This document shows positions 31,960-40,247 of a stretch of DNA of 64,000 bases, piece by piece. Source of the DNA: Asaia bogorensis (GTDB lineage Bacteria > Pseudomonadota > Alphaproteobacteria > Reyranellales > Reyranellaceae); contig CAMDCE010000024.1 in the NCBI GenBank assembly GCA_945889625.1, positions 1 through 64,000 of the forward strand, read 5' to 3'. The position numbers were made by a program, and so were the translations under genes. Each line of letters begins with the position of its first letter. Within the stretch, counting starts at the first letter, position 1. The notes below the pieces were generated by a model that worked only from the letters and a program-made list of their open reading frames with translations, was not told the origin of the DNA and searched no databases.

Positions 31960-32628
31960 CTATTTCATGAGGGCGAAAGCACCGCCCTGTTCGAGTGCCC
32001 GCTTGTATGCCGGCCGTGCATGGATGCGGTCAAGGAAGCCTTGCAGTTTCGGGAAGCGGTCACCGAGGCCGGCCCGTGCCGACGCGGCGTCGAGAGGAAA
32101 ACTCATCTGCACGTCGGCGGCAGAGAAAATGTCGCCGGCAAACCAGTCGCGCTTGCCAAGCTCGCCCTCGAGGAAGGCGAAGTGGGTAGCGAACTGCGGC
32201 ATGATCAACGTCTTGTCGGCGCCGCCGGAGATCATGCGCGCCACCGGCCGCATCGGCCAGGGCACACGGCCGGGCAGGCGGTTGAACAGCAGCTTCAGGA
32301 ACAGGAGCGGCATCAGCGAGCCTTCGGCGTAATGCATGAAATAGGTGTAGCGCAGCCGCTCGGGCGTGCCCGGCGCGGGCGTGAAGCGTCCCGCGCCGTA
32401 GGTTTCGGCGAGATATTCGAGGATGGCGCCGGACTCCGCGATCGTCTTGTCGCCGTCGGTGATGACCGGCGACTTGCCGAGCGGATGGATGGCACGCAAC
32501 TCGGCCGGCGCCTGCATGGTCGCCGGATTGCGCTTGTAATGCCTGATCTCGTAGGACAGGCCGAGCTCCTCCAGCATCCAGAGGATGCGTTGGGAGCGCG
32601 AGCTGTCGAGATGATGGACGGTGATCAT
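31960..32628 (-). CDS. Glutathione S-transferase
   Basis: A 222-residue GST with thioredoxin-like N domain and helical C domain. HHLDSSRSQRILWMLEELGL at the N terminus places a Ser in the usual catalytic loop, and GKSPVITDGDKTIAESGAIL is the glutathione-binding beta3-beta4 block with the conserved Pro and Glu-Ser. The C domain includes FAGDIFSAADVQMSFPLDAA, matching the N-capping box. It is the first gene of a pair with the nitronate monooxygenase. Class assignment is not possible by eye. Confidence 0.92.
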   Translation of the reverse strand: MITVHHLDSSRSQRILWMLEELGLSYEIRHYKRNPATMQAPAELRAIHPLGKSPVITDGDKTIAESGAILEYLAETYGAGRFTPAPGTPERLRYTYFMHYAEGSLMPLLFLKLLFNRLPGRVPWPMRPVARMISGGADKTLIMPQFATHFAFLEGELGKRDWFAGDIFSAADVQMSFPLDAASARAGLGDRFPKLQGFLDRIHARPAYKRALEQGGAFALMK

Positions 32629-32646
32629 GGCCGAATCTCCCGAATG

Positions 32647-32779
32647 ACCTCACCCTGAGGAGCGGTCCGCATCGCGCGGGGTAGCCCCCGCGCTTGCGCG
32701 TCTCGAAGGGTGGGTAAGAGACGCGGTGCCTGTTCCCACCCTTCGAGACGGCCGCTGCGCGGCCTCCTCAGGGTGAGGT
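32647..32779. repeat. Branched palindrome, second sequence family
   Basis: Outer arms ACCTCACCCTGAGGAG (32647-32662) and CTCCTCAGGGTGAGGT (32764-32779) are exact complements. Inner arms CGTCTCGAAGGGTGGG (32699-32714) and CCCACCCTTCGAGACG (32735-32750) are also exact. Between outer and inner arms sit side hairpins: GCGGGG/CCCCCGC in the left arm (about 32675-32693) and GCCGC/GCGGC (32751-32763) in the right arm. It fills the gap between two genes read leftward. Confidence 0.9.
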
Positions 32780-32786
32780 GGGCACT

Positions 32787-34223
32787 TCACAGCGATCCCG
32801 GGCGCCAGTTGCCGTGAAAGCCGGCCGGCACGCGGCTCGACAGATGGGCCGCCGCGATCGGGCCCCTGGCGAGATCGGTCGCCTCGAACACCACGAGATC
32901 GCTGCGCTTGTCCTCACCGCGGAACAGCACGCTCAGCAGCCAGCCGTCACCCTCGGCCGCGCCGTCCGAGCGCGGCACGAAGATCGGCTCGCCGAAGCGG
33001 TCGTCGCGACCGGCGCTCCAGGCGGTGCTCTTGCCGCTCTTGAGATCGTAGTGGATGAGGCCGTCCTGGCGCGGCTCGCCTGTCTTGGGATCAGTGACGT
33101 CGCCCGCGACGATCCAGCCGTGGCGGTAGTCGCTCATGCAGAAGCGCTCGTCGAAGCGCGGGAACTCGCCCGAGCGGTCGTCGAGCTGCTGTTCCTTGAA
33201 GGTGTTGCCCTGGCTGTCGAAGTCAAAGGTCCAGCGGAACAGCTTGGCCATCGGCAGCTCCTTGCTCGACGGCGAGCCGTCGGGCAGCGGGAAGAGCGGC
33301 GCCACGTCGTACTTCATGACGTCGACCACCACCTTGCCGTCGGCCGTCTCGAAATGGTTCATCGGATGGAAGACGTAGGAGGCGGGCGCCGTCACCCACT
33401 TGGTGTCAGCCACGGTGCCGTTGCGCGGAATGAAGGCGATGTGCGTGCCCTTGTCGGGCTCCCACGCGAAGGGCGGCTTGCCGCCCATGGCCCGCTCCAT
33501 CGAGGAGGTGAGCGGGAAGATCGGCAGCACGATCCAGTTCCTGGTCACCGCGAAGTCGTGGATCATCGAGGGATAGGGGCCCTCCAGGATCTCGGCGCGC
33601 GTGACCTTGCCATTCTTTTCGACGGTCTGGATGCTGACCTCTTTGGTGAACCGTCCCTTGGCCGAGTAGCCGAAGAAGATCATCTCGCCGGTTTCCGGAT
33701 CGAACTTGGGATGCGCCGTGAAGGGACCGTTCAGCCTGTTGCCGTAGGTCTCGTAGCCGCCGTCGGGGCCGACCGGCATCAGGGTCGCGGGATCGATCGA
33801 GAACGGCGCATGTGCCTCTTCGAGCGCGAGCAGGCGGCCGGCGTGCCAGACGATGTTGGTGTTGGCGATGGTCGAGTTGAGCGCCATCACCCGCGGGTCG
33901 GTGTAGCGCGGATTGCCGAAGGTGCCGGAGAGGCCTTCACCTTCCTTGTTCTCGATCTCCCACTTGGGCGTGCGCACCCAGCGGTTCTTGTAGGAGACGT
34001 TGCCGTTCTCGATGTGGAAGGCGTGGATCATGCCGTCGCCGCCGAACCAGTGATACGGCCCGCGCGGCGCGAACTGCGGATTGGGGCCGTTGCGGTAGAG
34101 TGTGCCGCACAGTTCCTTCGGCATCTCGCCGGAGATGTGCAGGTGGGCGGCGTCGGCCTCGGTGTTCACCGGGCCGTAGTAGCCTTGCAGGAAGGGGTTG
34201 TCGGTCGGGAACGGCTTGGCCAT
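32787..34223 (-). CDS. Carotenoid cleavage oxygenase family protein
   Basis: A 478-residue seven-bladed propeller dioxygenase (carotenoid/stilbene cleavage family). The four iron-binding histidines are recognisable: His171 (FTAHPKFD), His222 (MIHDFAVT), His286 (VFHPMNHFE) and His470 (GFHGNW near the C terminus). RNGPNPQF and HWFGGDGMIHAF are further family marks. These enzymes split a double bond of a carotenoid, apocarotenoid or stilbenoid. No carotenoid synthesis genes are near, so a lignostilbene-type substrate is also possible. A 48-bp dyad lies just upstream at 34251. Confidence 0.93.
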   Translation of the reverse strand: MAKPFPTDNPFLQGYYGPVNTEADAAHLHISGEMPKELCGTLYRNGPNPQFAPRGPYHWFGGDGMIHAFHIENGNVSYKNRWVRTPKWEIENKEGEGLSGTFGNPRYTDPRVMALNSTIANTNIVWHAGRLLALEEAHAPFSIDPATLMPVGPDGGYETYGNRLNGPFTAHPKFDPETGEMIFFGYSAKGRFTKEVSIQTVEKNGKVTRAEILEGPYPSMIHDFAVTRNWIVLPIFPLTSSMERAMGGKPPFAWEPDKGTHIAFIPRNGTVADTKWVTAPASYVFHPMNHFETADGKVVVDVMKYDVAPLFPLPDGSPSSKELPMAKLFRWTFDFDSQGNTFKEQQLDDRSGEFPRFDERFCMSDYRHGWIVAGDVTDPKTGEPRQDGLIHYDLKSGKSTAWSAGRDDRFGEPIFVPRSDGAAEGDGWLLSVLFRGEDKRSDLVVFEATDLARGPIAAAHLSSRVPAGFHGNWRPGSL

Positions 34224-34250
34224 GGCGTGCTCCTGCTCGCGGAAGGGTAG

Positions 34251-34298
34251 GGGTAACGCTGTGTATCTAACCTACGCTATCAATACACGCTGTTACCC
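34251..34298. promoter_or_regulatory. Imperfect dyad upstream of the carotenoid oxygenase gene
   Basis: GGGTAACGCTGTGTAT (34251-34266) faces ATACACGCTGTTACCC (34283-34298): GGGTAAC and GTGTAT pair exactly, the middle three bases do not. It lies between the oxygenase start and the end of the upstream MFS gene. This placement suits either an operator or a terminator; no T-run follows, which favours an operator. Confidence 0.45.
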
Positions 34299-34310
34299 GC
34301 AAGGACTATT

Positions 34311-35582
34311 TCAGGCAACCGGAGGATGGCTTTCGACCCGGCTGAAATACCAGAAACCGCCGATTCCCAGGGCCAGGATCATCAGGCCGAGCAGGAATTC
34401 GGTGAGCGTCGAGCCCAACAGGTCGAGCAGCGGCGCCGCCACCATGTTGAAGCCCAGCATCGAGCCCGCCATGACGGCCAGTCGCATGCGAAAGACGCGG
34501 GCGATCTCGGCCCCGTGGTAGGCGGTCTGCATGCGCGTGACCATCGGGATGAAGAAGAACGGCCCGCCGAGGCCGCTCAGCGCGCCCGCCAGCATCATGG
34601 CCGGCAGCATCACCGGATTGTCGAACAGCCAGACGGCAACCGCAATCAAGGAGAAGCCCGCGCCCATGGCGACGTAGCCCAGGAACATCGTCGACAGCGG
34701 CCGACGGAAACGCACGCTGCCGGCGATCAGGTTGCCGACCACGTCGCCCGCACCATAGGCGCTGACGATCAGGCCCAACGCCGCGAGGCCGCTGAGGCCA
34801 AAGAGCTGCGGATCGTGCTCCTTCACCATCAGCGCGATGCAAAGCTGCAGCGCCACGCTCCACGGACCGTTGGCCATGGCGTTGACCAGCAGCAGCGGAC
34901 CGATACGGCGTTCGCGCAGGATGAGCTGCGCCCCGTCGGCCAGCGCGTCCCACGTACCGCGCAGGCCGCCGCGGCCGAGCCTCGGCACGTGGTTGCGGTC
35001 GATCAGCCGGTCGCGCACCGCCCAGATCGCCAGGCCCGACAGGATGAAGCCCACGGCCGTGACCGACAGGAAATGTATGACCGGCAGGATGGCGTTCAGC
35101 ACCGCCGCCAGCGCCGGCCCGATCAGGCGGGCGAGCCGCCAGGTCGCGTCGAACAGGCCATTGATCGCCTGCATGGCGTCGCGGTCGGGCACCAGCACGG
35201 GCACGGTCGACTGCAGCGCCGGCGTGAACACCATGCGCATCGCCGCGATCCCCATGACCGACAGGATGAGCAGCGGAATAGACACGCCCCACAACGGCAC
35301 CGCGAGCACCGGCAGGAGTGCCAGTGCGGCACTGACATACTTGGCGCCGATCATCGCCCGGTCGGCGCGCCACCTGTCGATCACCGAGGAGCCGAGCAGG
35401 CCCACCGCCAGCATGGCGCCGTACTGCGTGGCGTTGACGTAGCCCGTGGCGTTGCCGATCTGCTCGGCCACGATCCACACCACGGCGACGCGAAAGAGAT
35501 CCTCGCCGATCGTCGATGCGGCGAGGCCCGACCACACCACGGTGATGGCGCGGTCCTTCAGCGGGCGGAAGATGGCGAGCAT
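34311..35582 (-). CDS. MFS exporter (EntS/MFS_3-like)
   Basis: A 423-residue twelve-helix MFS protein of the MFS_3 group, whose best-known member exports enterobactin. DLFRVAVVWIVAEQIGNATG and LLGSSVIDRWRADRAMIGAK show the first helices and the motif A-like loop; STVPVLVPDRDAMQAINGLF is highly characteristic of the group. Cargo unknown. It is followed by the carotenoid oxygenase gene and preceded, 10 bp away, by the serine hydrolase gene, suggesting one transcript. Confidence 0.88.
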   Translation of the reverse strand: MLAIFRPLKDRAITVVWSGLAASTIGEDLFRVAVVWIVAEQIGNATGYVNATQYGAMLAVGLLGSSVIDRWRADRAMIGAKYVSAALALLPVLAVPLWGVSIPLLILSVMGIAAMRMVFTPALQSTVPVLVPDRDAMQAINGLFDATWRLARLIGPALAAVLNAILPVIHFLSVTAVGFILSGLAIWAVRDRLIDRNHVPRLGRGGLRGTWDALADGAQLILRERRIGPLLLVNAMANGPWSVALQLCIALMVKEHDPQLFGLSGLAALGLIVSAYGAGDVVGNLIAGSVRFRRPLSTMFLGYVAMGAGFSLIAVAVWLFDNPVMLPAMMLAGALSGLGGPFFFIPMVTRMQTAYHGAEIARVFRMRLAVMAGSMLGFNMVAAPLLDLLGSTLTEFLLGLMILALGIGGFWYFSRVESHPPVA

Positions 35583-35592
35583 CAGAGGAGGA

Positions 35593-36831
35593 CTACTTCA
35601 CCCACACACCGCCGTCCTTGTTGCGGTAGCCGAGCGACAGGTATGCCGCGTCGACCAGCTGCTGGCCGCGGCCGTTCAGCAGCAGGCCGGGGCCCATCTT
35701 GTTCATCGTGTAGCCGAAGCCGAGGCCGGTGGCGGGATCGGCGAAGCCCAGCGAGCCGCCGGCGCCGACATGGCCGAACGCGGTACTGCCCATGATGACG
35801 CTGTCGCACTCCTCGCCCCATAGCTTGGCGGCCATACTGCGCCTGCGGTTGTCCATCGACTTCATGAAGCCCAGCGCGAAGCGGGTTGGGATGCGCAGCG
35901 TCGCGTCGTCGTGCGTAGCCATCGAGACCTCGGCCATGCGGGCGAGCGTCTTGCCGTCGACCAGCTTGCCGCCGCCCCTCATCAAACCATTGTTCGCCAG
36001 CGGTGCGTACATGCCGGCCAGGCCGCGCGCATTAGTGATGCCGTTGGCGGCGCCGATTTCGGCGGCGTGGCCCGCCCGCGTGTTGAGGCCGCCGCCCAGC
36101 ACGGCGCCGGAATTGAAATAGAAGAGGGCGGGGATCGACTGCTTGTCGGTCGCGAGATCGCGCAGGAAGGGCGTTACCGTGTCCTCCGGCTTGTAGACGT
36201 GCGGCAGCATCTGCGAGACGCGCGGTTCGATCGCCTCGGGCAGGCCGATCCAGAAATCGAGGCCCAGAGGCTTGGCGATTTCCTCCTGGAAGAAGGTGCC
36301 GAGCGACTTGCCGCTGGCGCGGCGCACCATCTCGCCCACGGTCCAGCCGAAGGTAAGGCCGTGATAGCCGTTGCGTGTGCCGGGCTCCCAGAACGGCTGC
36401 TCGTCGGCCAGCCGCCCGGTCATGTAGTCCCACTCGTAGACTCCGGTCTGCTTCACTGGCGCGCGCAGCGCCGGCACGGCGGCGGAATGGTCGAGCATCA
36501 TGCGCGTGGTCACGCGCTCCTTGCCGTGGCGGCCGAACTCGGGCCACAGCTCGATGACCGGCGCGTCGAGATCGAGCTTGCCGCGGGAGGCCAGCACGTG
36601 GGCGCAGAACGCGGTGGCGCCCTTGGTGCAGGAAAACACGATGCTGACGGTGTCGCGGGTCCACAGTGCATTGGTCTTGGGATCGGCGATCCCGCCCCAC
36701 AGATCGACCACTGTCTCGCCGCCGACCGTCAGGCAGATCGACGCGCCCAGCTCGTCCTTGGCGTCGAAGTTGCTCTGGAAGGCTTCGGCGACCCGCTCGA
36801 AGCCCTTCTTGCAGATTCCTTCGACCTTCAT
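35593..36831 (-). CDS. Beta-lactamase-fold serine hydrolase (EstB-like)
   Basis: A 412-residue esterase of the class C beta-lactamase fold (EstB group). The nucleophile motif is FSCTKGATAFCAHVLAS (Ser-Cys-Thr-Lys). The Tyr motif lies in NGYHGLTFGWTVGEMV and the third motif in GHVGAGGSLGFADP (HVGAGG in place of KTG). No signal peptide. It is distinct from the 27211 gene. Its start is 9 bp from the stop of the MFS-upstream neighbour and its stop 10 bp before the MFS gene, so hydrolysis and export of a compound may be linked. Confidence 0.9.
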   Translation of the reverse strand: MKVEGICKKGFERVAEAFQSNFDAKDELGASICLTVGGETVVDLWGGIADPKTNALWTRDTVSIVFSCTKGATAFCAHVLASRGKLDLDAPVIELWPEFGRHGKERVTTRMMLDHSAAVPALRAPVKQTGVYEWDYMTGRLADEQPFWEPGTRNGYHGLTFGWTVGEMVRRASGKSLGTFFQEEIAKPLGLDFWIGLPEAIEPRVSQMLPHVYKPEDTVTPFLRDLATDKQSIPALFYFNSGAVLGGGLNTRAGHAAEIGAANGITNARGLAGMYAPLANNGLMRGGGKLVDGKTLARMAEVSMATHDDATLRIPTRFALGFMKSMDNRRRSMAAKLWGEECDSVIMGSTAFGHVGAGGSLGFADPATGLGFGYTMNKMGPGLLLNGRGQQLVDAAYLSLGYRNKDGGVWVK

Positions 36832-36840
36832 TTCAGCCCC

Positions 36841-37506
36841 CTACTTGGGTATCGGCAGCTTGAAGACCTCGAGCAGAAAGCGCGCGGCGTGCGACAGGCC
36901 CGACTGGTCGATGCCGTGGCCGACGCCCTGGGCGATGTGCATGCCGACCGCGAGGCCGTTGTCGGCCAGCACCTTGGCGGCCTGCTCGGTCAGCACATGC
37001 GGTAGCATCTGGTCCTCGTCGCCGTGGACCAGCAGGACCGGTGGGCGAGACTTGATCTCGCCCTTCAGGACATCCGCTCCGGCCAGCATGCCGGAGAAGC
37101 CGATGATGCCGGCCAGCCGCTTGGTGCGGCGCAGGCCAACATGCAGCGCCATCATCGTGCCCTGCGAGAAGCCGACCAGGGTCGTCTTGGATTCGTCGAG
37201 CCCGTACTGCGCCATCGTGTCGTCGAGGAAGGTATCGATGAGGGGTGCTGCGCTGCGCACGCCGGCCAGAGTGAGTGCCGGATCGCCGCGGGCGATGGCG
37301 AACCACTGATAGCCCATCGGGTTGCCCTCGCACGGGTAAGGCGCGTTGGGCGCATGGAACACGGTGTCGGGCATCAGCGGCGCCAGCACCGGCGCGAGCC
37401 CGATCAGGTCGTTGCCGTCGGCGCCGTAGCCGTGCAGCAGCACCACGAGATGGCCGGGCTTGCCGCCGGCGAAAGGGTCGTGGCTGGCGCCTTCGAGCTT
37501 GATCAT
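36841..37506 (-). CDS. Phospholipase/carboxylesterase-type alpha/beta hydrolase
   Basis: A 221-residue alpha/beta hydrolase of the YpfH/acyl-protein-thioesterase-like family. The oxyanion region is LVVLLHGYGADGNDLIGLAP, the nucleophile elbow is LVGFSQGTMMALH (GFSQG), the acid lies in LLVHGDEDQMLP and the catalytic His in QGVGHGIDQSG. Substrates of relatives are short esters. Its ATG overlaps the stop of the DNA glycosylase gene by 4 bp (ATGA), and the serine hydrolase gene begins 9 bp after its end, so four genes run as one leftward block. Confidence 0.92.
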   Translation of the reverse strand: MIKLEGASHDPFAGGKPGHLVVLLHGYGADGNDLIGLAPVLAPLMPDTVFHAPNAPYPCEGNPMGYQWFAIARGDPALTLAGVRSAAPLIDTFLDDTMAQYGLDESKTTLVGFSQGTMMALHVGLRRTKRLAGIIGFSGMLAGADVLKGEIKSRPPVLLVHGDEDQMLPHVLTEQAAKVLADNGLAVGMHIAQGVGHGIDQSGLSHAARFLLEVFKLPIPK

Positions 37507-38180
37507 TCTGATTTCGCCTCCGTCTTTACGTCCGGCTTCAGCGGCTTGGGTCCCCAATCGGGCATGCTGCGGCGATAGTGCCAGAGCAGCAGCGCGGCGG
37601 CACTGCGCCACGGCCGCCAGGCTTCGGCGATTTTGAGAAGCCGCTTTGCGTCGGGCCGCTTGCGCAGGCGCTTGAGATGCTGCGCCGCTACCACCAGCCC
37701 GAGATCGAGGCCGGGCATGATGTCGGGCCGGCCATGCGCGAACATCAGATAGATCTCGGCGGTCCACGGGCCGATGCCCTTGGCCTGGCACAGCATGGCG
37801 ATGGCAGCCTGATCCTCGAGCTCTTCCAGGGCGTCGAAATCGATGCGGCCTGCGGCGATGTCGGTGGCGAGGCTGCGGCCGTACTTCATCTTGGCGCCCG
37901 AGAAGCCGACGGCACGCAGCTGCGCGTCCGACAGAGCGAGAAATTCGGCCGGCTCCATCGACGGCACTGCGGCTTCGAGCCGAAGCCAGATGCTGCGCGC
38001 GGCATGGACCGAGATCTGCTGACCCACGATCGAGCGCATCAGGCCGCCGAACCCCGTCGGCATCTCGCGCCGCTCGGGATGGCCCACCTCCTTCAGGATA
38101 CGCGCAAAATCGGCGTCGGCGCGCGCGAGATGGCGCATGGCTTTCTTGAGGTTCGCGTCGTCGAGAACGATCTTGCCCAC
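37503..38180 (-). CDS. DNA-3-methyladenine glycosylase II (AlkA-like)
   Basis: A 225-residue HhH-GPD base-excision glycosylase. SIVGQQISVHAARSIWLRL is the conserved helix, and the helix-hairpin-helix with catalytic Asp is CQAKGIGPWTAEIYLMFAHG then DIMPGLDLGL, though the usual 'FPxxDxG' has Pro-Gly before Leu-Asp. AEAWRPWRSAAALLLWHYRR is the usual C-terminal block. It removes alkylated purines from DNA. Initiation at the GTG 38180 gives the normal length; the next in-frame ATG is 38138. It diverges from gluQ with a 45-bp gap. Confidence 0.88.
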   Translation of the reverse strand: MGKIVLDDANLKKAMRHLARADADFARILKEVGHPERREMPTGFGGLMRSIVGQQISVHAARSIWLRLEAAVPSMEPAEFLALSDAQLRAVGFSGAKMKYGRSLATDIAAGRIDFDALEELEDQAAIAMLCQAKGIGPWTAEIYLMFAHGRPDIMPGLDLGLVVAAQHLKRLRKRPDAKRLLKIAEAWRPWRSAAALLLWHYRRSMPDWGPKPLKPDVKTEAKSE

Positions 38181-38225
38181 GGCGTCGGCATAGCACGCCG
38201 CACGAGGCCGCTGTAACGTCCGATC

Positions 38226-39080
38226 ATGCCTGCCGGATCCCAAGTGGTGACGCGTTTTGCCCCCAGCCCGACGGGCGAACTGCATCTCGGCTCGGCCTAT
38301 TCCGCTTTGGTGGCCTGGCGGCGCGCACGCGATTCAGGCGGCAGGTTCCTGGTGCGAATCGAGGATGCCGACATCCGCCGCTGCCGTCGCGAATACGAGA
38401 CGTCGATCCTGGACGACCTGCGATGGCTGGGTCTCAACTGGGATGGCGACGTGAGACGCCAATCCGACCACTTCGCCGACTACGGCCGGGTGCTGGACCG
38501 GCTCGACACGCGTGGCCTGCTCTATCCCTGCTTCTGCAGTCGGGCCGACATAGCAGCCTCGGCCAATGCGCCGCACGGTCCAGACGGTCCTTTGTATCCC
38601 GGCACCTGCCGGCACCTCGGTCTGGCCGAGCGCCATCGGCGCATTGCTGCGGGTCACGAGCTCTGCATGCGGCTCGATGCGGCGCGTGCTGCGGCAGCGG
38701 TTGGGTCGTATGAGTTCATCGACGAGACGCGCGGCCGCTTCGAGGGTCAGCCGCTGCTGATGGGCGACTTTGTCATTGCCCGCAAGGACACGCCCACCAG
38801 CTATCACCTCGCCGTCACGGTCGACGACCACTTGCAGGGCGTGACGGTGGTGACGCGCGGCGAGGACATCCTGCCCTCGACCCACGTCCATGTCCTGCTG
38901 CAGCGCCTGCTGGGCTACGGCACGCCAATCTACGCCCATCACCGCCTACTCACCGACGGCACCGGCCGGCGCCTTGCCAAACGCGACAAGGATCTCGCGG
39001 TGAAGTCGCTGCGCGAAAGCGGGTTGAGCCCGCGAGAAGTGCTGTCGCGCGCACTGGCGGCGGCGGGCGAGCAGGCCTAG
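38226..39080 (+). CDS. gluQ: Glutamyl-Q tRNA(Asp) synthetase
   Basis: A 284-residue truncated glutamyl-tRNA synthetase paralogue that charges glutamate onto queuosine in tRNA(Asp). The class I signatures are RFAPSPTGELHLGSAYSAL (HIGH-like HLGS) and RRLAKRDKDLA (KMSKS-like). Zinc ligands appear in YPCFCSRADI and LYPGTCRHLG. The anticodon-binding domain of true GltX is absent, as expected. Glutamyl-Q synthetases usually act with queuosine-synthesis genes, none of which is nearby. Confidence 0.93.
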   Translation: MPAGSQVVTRFAPSPTGELHLGSAYSALVAWRRARDSGGRFLVRIEDADIRRCRREYETSILDDLRWLGLNWDGDVRRQSDHFADYGRVLDRLDTRGLLYPCFCSRADIAASANAPHGPDGPLYPGTCRHLGLAERHRRIAAGHELCMRLDAARAAAAVGSYEFIDETRGRFEGQPLLMGDFVIARKDTPTSYHLAVTVDDHLQGVTVVTRGEDILPSTHVHVLLQRLLGYGTPIYAHHRLLTDGTGRRLAKRDKDLAVKSLRESGLSPREVLSRALAAAGEQA

Positions 39081-39089
39081 GATTCGAGC

Positions 39090-40247
39090 ATGGACCGCAA
39101 CGAAGAACTGGCCGTCGGGAGGCGGCTGCTCGGCCATATCGACGGCCGCACCACCGATCTCGCGTCGGAGCTGTTCCGAAACCGCGTGATCAACTACTCC
39201 TGCCGTGATCGCGCCGCAGCCGAACGCGACCGGCTGTTTCGCCGCCAGCCGATCTTCATGGGGCTGTCCACGCGCCTGCCGAAGCCCGGCGACTATCTCA
39301 CCGAGGACGTCGCCGGCATGCCGGTGCTGATGACCCGCGGCGCCGACGGCCAGGTGAAGGCGTTTGCCAACATCTGCCGGCATCGTGGCGCACCGGTCGC
39401 CCAAGGCTGCGGCAATGCGCGGGCCTTCACCTGTCCCTATCACGGCTGGACCTACGACACGGCCGGCAAACTTTTGGGCACGACGGACAAAATGGGCTTT
39501 GCCGGTCTTGATCTTGGCGCCCACGGTCTGGTGCGCCTGCCGGCGGCGGAGGAGCACGGCATGCTGTTCGCCCGGCCCAGCCCGGCGCAAGGCAGCGAAA
39601 GCCTCGACATCGACGTCGCCGCCAATCTCGGCGCCATCGCCCCTGACCTCGCGGCGCTTCGGCTAGACACCTATCCGCTGTTCTCGACCGATCGCATCAG
39701 CCCGCGTATCAACTGGAAGTTCGCCGTCGACACCTTCCTCGAGGGCTATCACATCCCTCATCTCCATCGCAGAACCATCGCGCCGTATTTCATCGGCAAC
39801 TGCGGCACCTTCGATCCCGCGGGTCTGCACGGGCGCATGTGCGTGGCGCGCACCTCGATCGAGGCCGTGCGCGGCTTTGCCGAAGCCGAGCGCAACTACC
39901 GGCCGCATGTGATTGCGATCTACCAGCTCTTCCCCAACACCCTCCTGATCTGGCAGGTCGATCATATCGAGATCTGGCGCGCTTTCCCGGGGCGCGACGA
40001 TCCCAGCCACTGCGACGTCGAGATGGCGATCTACAAGCCCGCCGAGTCGACCAAATCGGACTCCTACTGGGAGAAGAACCGCAGCATCGCCATCCGCACA
40101 GTGATGGAGGAGGATTTCCCGCTGGGCGAGCGCATGCAGATCGGCTTCGAATCGGGTGCCACCGAAGAGGTGATCTACGGCCGCAACGAACCGTCGCTGG
40201 TCCATTTCCACAGCTCCATCCGCAGCGCCCTCGGCGTCGCGATATGA
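39090..40247 (+). CDS. Rieske non-haem iron oxygenase, alpha subunit
   Basis: A 385-residue terminal oxygenase. The Rieske cluster motif is CRHRGAPVAQGC and CPYHGWTYD (CxH-x(n)-CxxH). The catalytic domain carries the mononuclear iron motif NWKFAVDTFLEGYHIPHLHR, with His, His and the bridging Asp. Members of this GbcA/CntA/stachydrine-like group demethylate or hydroxylate small molecules and need a separate reductase; none is adjacent. It overlaps the SDR gene by 4 bp (ATGA) and begins a coupled operon. Confidence 0.92.
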   Translation: MDRNEELAVGRRLLGHIDGRTTDLASELFRNRVINYSCRDRAAAERDRLFRRQPIFMGLSTRLPKPGDYLTEDVAGMPVLMTRGADGQVKAFANICRHRGAPVAQGCGNARAFTCPYHGWTYDTAGKLLGTTDKMGFAGLDLGAHGLVRLPAAEEHGMLFARPSPAQGSESLDIDVAANLGAIAPDLAALRLDTYPLFSTDRISPRINWKFAVDTFLEGYHIPHLHRRTIAPYFIGNCGTFDPAGLHGRMCVARTSIEAVRGFAEAERNYRPHVIAIYQLFPNTLLIWQVDHIEIWRAFPGRDDPSHCDVEMAIYKPAESTKSDSYWEKNRSIAIRTVMEEDFPLGERMQIGFESGATEEVIYGRNEPSLVHFHSSIRSALGVAI

